A stretch of DNA of 9,125 nt from Oscillospiraceae bacterium (lineage in GTDB: Bacteria > Bacillota > Clostridia > Oscillospirales > Ruminococcaceae): contig CADBXQ010000012.1 in the NCBI GenBank assembly GCA_902798675.1, positions 1-9,125 on the forward strand. The letters run 5' to 3'. Positions 6,354 through 9,125 of this stretch are shown in pieces; position 1 is the first letter of the stretch, and every line of letters begins with the position of its first letter. Below the pieces are notes generated by a model. It had not been told where the DNA came from, ran no database searches, and saw only the letters and a list, made by a program, of their open reading frames with translations. The translations under genes and the position numbers were made by a program.

Positions 6354-8033
6354 TTAGATTTTCACTGGATTTTTCTTTGTTCTTGCGATATCCTTTCCCC
6401 GTTTGCCATCAAATTTTTCATATAAAATTCCATCCTCAAAGTCATATATTTTCGAATTGGTCGTGTCTATTTCAATCAATTCATCAGCATCTCCTATATC
6501 GATAGATATATCACCGTGAAGCTTTAATTTTTCAACACATCCGGGAATATTTACTGTTATTCCATATTTATTATCTATTTGAAATAAATCACCACACTCT
6601 ATGCGGTCATCAAAAATATTTAACGTTTTAAGCGTCTGTTTGATCTCGTCTAGCTGATTTTTTTGCTCATCTGGCGACAAAGACGAAAAGCAGGATATGT
6701 CCATATCCACCTGACAATTGAGGTCTAAACGGGCATTTCCTTCGTGGGATTCTCCAAGCAAAATTGGCGTGTTTATATTTCTTGCGTCAATTTCAAAAGT
6801 GGATATTTTATGAAAACATTTTTCAATAATTCTCATATTAGCATCTTTAAAGGATTGTTTAGAATTATAAAATGCAGGGAAAAATTCCTCAAACTTTTCT
6901 TTAAAATAATAATTATTTTGATTTTTTTCATCAATGTCGTTTATATTATTAGTTAAAGCATCTAGTTTTTCCAATCCAGTTACTTGATTTCGAATCTCTT
7001 TGGCTTGTGTCATGGTTATGTCGGTTTTATAGCTAAAATATAAATATCCAGACTGATTGAAAAATTTAATTTCTTTAAAATGTGAACAATTTCTATATTT
7101 TTCGTCGCTGTTTAAAATTTTCAAAACATCTTCAACTTTTTTGTTTTTTTCTTCAATAAATTCCGAAGACGGATTGTGACATTTTTCGCAAGAAATTTCC
7201 AATGAATAATAAATATTTTTAACATAATCATCATTTTTCGGCATTATATTATTAAAAAAGTCTAGATTAAAAAAAGCTTCCCCAAACAAAAATTTAGTGA
7301 GTGATTTATATCTGTCAAAACCTCCGGGGCAAGCATTTGCCGCGTCCAACAAGGTCCATCCCTTTCGATCCGTGCGAGTGTCTTCAATATATACAGCGTT
7401 GAATGCATGGCCATAATTTTCAGTTGGCCCGTTAATCGACGCAACGTATATGCAGGGTATTTCAGCCATCCGCATCATCAAATTCACAAGCCGTGCATAT
7501 CCCTCACAAAAGCCCAGCCGTTGATCATAGACAAAATATTCATCCTGGGGCTTGACATAAAGTTGTTCATCATTTTTGACAGATTCAAAAGATTCATGAT
7601 CAGCTCGAATATTTACCGCAACCCAACGATATATTTCATTGGCCAGGTGCATTTTTTCTTGCAAATCTGCATCTTCTTTTTTTTGATCGGATTGAGAATT
7701 TTTTGATATTTGCTTTAATTTTTGAACTTCTTGAAATATTTTATCATAACAACTTTTTTCGTTTAGCACGACTTGTTCGACTGTATCGTTCATATGCACG
7801 ACCGTTTCAAGCCTGGATTCATCTAATTCATCAATATTTGGCAATTTTGTTGCTTCAGTTAAAAAATCCTCGTCTATTGGCAAATTGTTCATTTTATCCA
7901 TGCAAAAATTTTCTTCCTGGTCTAAATTTGCAAGGGTTCTCAGGCTCAAGCCATGAAATGACCCAACAATCAAAGCAACCACAGCAAGCAATTCTATACA
8001 TTTTTTTATGGTTTTTATTTTAAAATTGTCCAT
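6354..8033 (-). CDS. Secreted transglutaminase-like protein, shorter paralogue
   Basis: 559 residues. It starts at ATG 8033 with SD AAGGAG about 11 bases upstream. A signal peptide is visible: Lys-rich start, hydrophobic IELLAVVALIVGSFHGLSL, probable cut after TLA (~35). The mature N-terminus (ENFCMDKMNNLP, 41-52) closely matches that of the 810-residue paralogue (EMFCNDKMNSLP). The transglutaminase-like core spans ~128-235 with Cys176 (GFCEGYA), His209 (YGHAFNAVY) and Asp230 (TLLDAANA). The D-x-T-W signature after the Asp is replaced by DAANA, so the active site may be altered. Further shared blocks are SHFKEIKFFN (317-326), EEFFPAFY (382-389), SHEGNARL (429-436) and a C-terminal IPGCVEKLKLHGD/EDGILYEK segment (496-540). 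It lacks the paralogue's ~146-residue insertion and repetitive tail. It has its own promoter and terminator. Substrate unknown. Confidence 0.9.
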   Translation of the reverse strand: MDNFKIKTIKKCIELLAVVALIVGSFHGLSLRTLANLDQEENFCMDKMNNLPIDEDFLTEATKLPNIDELDESRLETVVHMNDTVEQVVLNEKSCYDKIFQEVQKLKQISKNSQSDQKKEDADLQEKMHLANEIYRWVAVNIRADHESFESVKNDEQLYVKPQDEYFVYDQRLGFCEGYARLVNLMMRMAEIPCIYVASINGPTENYGHAFNAVYIEDTRTDRKGWTLLDAANACPGGFDRYKSLTKFLFGEAFFNLDFFNNIMPKNDDYVKNIYYSLEISCEKCHNPSSEFIEEKNKKVEDVLKILNSDEKYRNCSHFKEIKFFNQSGYLYFSYKTDITMTQAKEIRNQVTGLEKLDALTNNINDIDEKNQNNYYFKEKFEEFFPAFYNSKQSFKDANMRIIEKCFHKISTFEIDARNINTPILLGESHEGNARLDLNCQVDMDISCFSSLSPDEQKNQLDEIKQTLKTLNIFDDRIECGDLFQIDNKYGITVNIPGCVEKLKLHGDISIDIGDADELIEIDTTNSKIYDFEDGILYEKFDGKRGKDIARTKKNPVKI

Positions 8034-8100
8034 AATATAGCTAGCTCCTTAAAATTTTCAATTAAATTTAAAATTATATAAAAAAAGACCTTCGCTGTAT

Positions 8101-8128
8101 ATTATATCAAAAAATATTGAATAGTTAA
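8101..8128 (-). promoter_or_regulatory. Extended -10 promoter for the 559-residue gene
   Basis: Minus-strand TTAACT (8123-8128), 16-bp spacer, TATAAT (8101-8106) preceded by TGA (8107-8109), i.e. the extended -10 form TGNTATAAT. The -35 is a 4/6 match. I see no terminator between trmL and this gene, so read-through from the iscU-trmL unit could add to its expression. Confidence 0.6.
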
Positions 8129-8136
8129 TTTAAATA

Positions 8137-8640
8137 TCATTTATCCCAACAATATTTTGTTAATTTTCCTTTATTTGTCAGACTTGGAAAATTCCACTGT
8201 CTTAAAACTTCATATGCTCCGATCGCAACAGCATTAGACAAATTCAAACTGCGAATTCCCGCTCCCATAGGGATTCTTGCGCAATTTTTAGGATTTTTTT
8301 TCAAAAGCTCTTCCGGCAAACCGGCGTCTTCACGGCCAAAAATCAACCAGCTATTGTCGCAATATTTTATATTTGAGTAGATATTTTGCGCTTTAGTCGT
8401 GAAAAAATACATATTATCATTATTATTTGACTTTAAAAATTCATCAAGCCCCGTGTATATAACAACATCTAAATACTGCCAGTAATCAAGGCCGGCTCTT
8501 TTTAATTTTTTATCATCAATCTCAAAACCCAAAGGCTCAACCAGATGAAGCCGACAGCCAGTTGCGGCGCAAGTTCTTGCAATGTTTCCTGTGTTTTGAG
8601 GTATTTGAGGCTCAACCAAAACAATATTCAAAACAGACAT
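8137..8640 (-). CDS. trmL: tRNA (cytidine/uridine-34) 2'-O-methyltransferase TrmL
   Basis: TrmL is a SPOUT-family, knotted methyltransferase that uses S-adenosylmethionine to methylate the ribose of the wobble base (C34 or modified U34) of two leucine tRNAs. The 167-residue length fits this minimal, cytoplasmic, usually dimeric member. Motifs visible are EPQIPQNTGNIART (10-23), LVEPLGFEIDDKKLKRAGLDYW (33-54 region), LIFGREDAGLP (94-104) and the C-terminal knot IPMGAGIRSLNLSNAVAI (123-140). ATG 8640 has SD AGGAG eight bases upstream. It lies 31 bp behind iscU and is probably cotranscribed with it. With mnmA it makes two wobble-position modifiers in this locus. Confidence 0.95.
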   Translation of the reverse strand: MSVLNIVLVEPQIPQNTGNIARTCAATGCRLHLVEPLGFEIDDKKLKRAGLDYWQYLDVVIYTGLDEFLKSNNNDNMYFFTTKAQNIYSNIKYCDNSWLIFGREDAGLPEELLKKNPKNCARIPMGAGIRSLNLSNAVAIGAYEVLRQWNFPSLTNKGKLTKYCWDK

Positions 8641-8671
8641 ATTTTAGCTCCTGTGTTGATAAAAAATCCAA

Positions 8672-9109
8672 TTAGTCATGAATATGACAGGATTCAGTTG
8701 GAGGAATTTTGCCCAAAATTGGCTCAGGATCAACTCCCTGTCGCCGATAATAATCGCAAAGAGCCGCTTTAATTGCTTGTTCTGCTAAAACCGAACAATG
8801 GACTTTAACCTGTGGCAATCCGTCCAGAGCCTCAACAACAGCTTTATTTGTCAATTTTATCGCTTCGCTTATCGGCTTTCCTTTAACCATCTCGGTTGCC
8901 ATAGAACTGGTTGCAATCGCGGATCCACAGCCAAAAGTTTTGAATTTGATGTCTTTGATGAGCCCATTTTCAATTTTTAAATACATCTTCATTATGTCTC
9001 CACATTTTGCGTTTCCAACTTCACCAACGCCGTCAGCATCCTCAATTTCTCCAACATTTCTCGGATTCATAAAATGATCCATAACCTTTTTTGAATATTC
9101 CATAGCCAT
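8672..9109 (-). CDS. iscU: Fe-S cluster assembly scaffold protein IscU (NifU N-terminal type)
   Basis: A 145-residue scaffold on which a [2Fe-2S] cluster is built from sulfur delivered by cysteine desulfurase (IscS/NifS) before transfer to apoproteins. The ligand residues are in place: Cys36 with Asp38 in AKCGD, Cys61 in FGCGSAIA, and His104-Cys105 in VKVHCSVLAEQAI. The N-terminus YSKKVMDHFMNPRNVG is typical. It lacks the C-terminal Nfu domain of full NifU, and ends in an ESCHIHD tail. The start at 9109 is preferred over the in-frame ATG at 9103 because the SD-like GGAG at the window edge (9122-9125) lies about 12 bases upstream. The desulfurase gene normally sits just upstream, outside this window. 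First visible gene of the unit continuing into trmL. Confidence 0.95.
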   Translation of the reverse strand: MAMEYSKKVMDHFMNPRNVGEIEDADGVGEVGNAKCGDIMKMYLKIENGLIKDIKFKTFGCGSAIATSSMATEMVKGKPISEAIKLTNKAVVEALDGLPQVKVHCSVLAEQAIKAALCDYYRRQGVDPEPILGKIPPTESCHIHD

Positions 9110-9125
9110 TTTTAATTCACTCTCC

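Noticed and set aside
7407..8023. Plus-strand frames of about 100 codons inside the 559-residue gene
   Set aside because: They are antisense shadows without SD sites or recognisable motifs.
8051..8100. Possible terminator between trmL and the 559-residue gene around the A/T runs
   Set aside because: No stem beside the T-run pairs convincingly; the stretch fits better as a 5' leader after the promoter at 8101-8128.

Overview
The window is AT-rich (roughly one third G+C by eye) and looks like an uncultured low-G+C Gram-positive, most likely a gut-type Clostridia lineage. The grounds are the style of the IscU and MnmA proteins, near-ideal Gram-positive Shine-Dalgarno (SD) sites, consensus sigma-A promoters, and secreted transglutaminase-like proteins. 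The exact taxon cannot be read from the sequence.

Layout. On the plus strand, 2-1516 is the 3' end of a large gene of unknown function with one immunoglobulin-like domain. It carries an exact 99-bp in-frame repeat, one copy at the very edge of the window, and ends at a terminator (1548-1585). Everything else is on the minus strand. Read in transcription order: iscU (Fe-S scaffold), trmL (tRNA wobble 2'-O-methyltransferase), a 559-residue secreted transglutaminase-like protein, an 810-residue secreted paralogue with a repetitive tail, a ydcF/DUF218 membrane protein, and mnmA (tRNA 2-thiouridylase).

Transcription units inferred from sequence: (i) iscU-trmL, 31 bp apart, entering from outside the window; (ii) the 559-residue gene, with its own extended -10 promoter and a terminator behind it; (iii) the 810-residue gene, with a perfect TTGACA-N17-TATAAT promoter, an inverted repeat at its start of transcription and a strong terminator; (iv) ydcF-mnmA, with a second perfect promoter and two bases between the genes.

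How the genes relate. IscU, MnmA and TrmL belong to sulfur/Fe-S supply and anticodon wobble modification. In many Clostridia iscU and mnmA are close neighbours; here they are separated by about 6 kb that includes two independently promoted genes for exported transglutaminase-fold proteins. The most unusual element is the tail of the larger protein: about 96 residues rich in Tyr, Asn, Asp and Thr in 9-, 10- and 14-residue repeats, then a 40-residue Lys/Gln/Arg/Cys tail with a 12-residue repeat. Lys and Gln are the substrates of true transglutaminases, so self- or matrix cross-linking is an attractive but untested idea.
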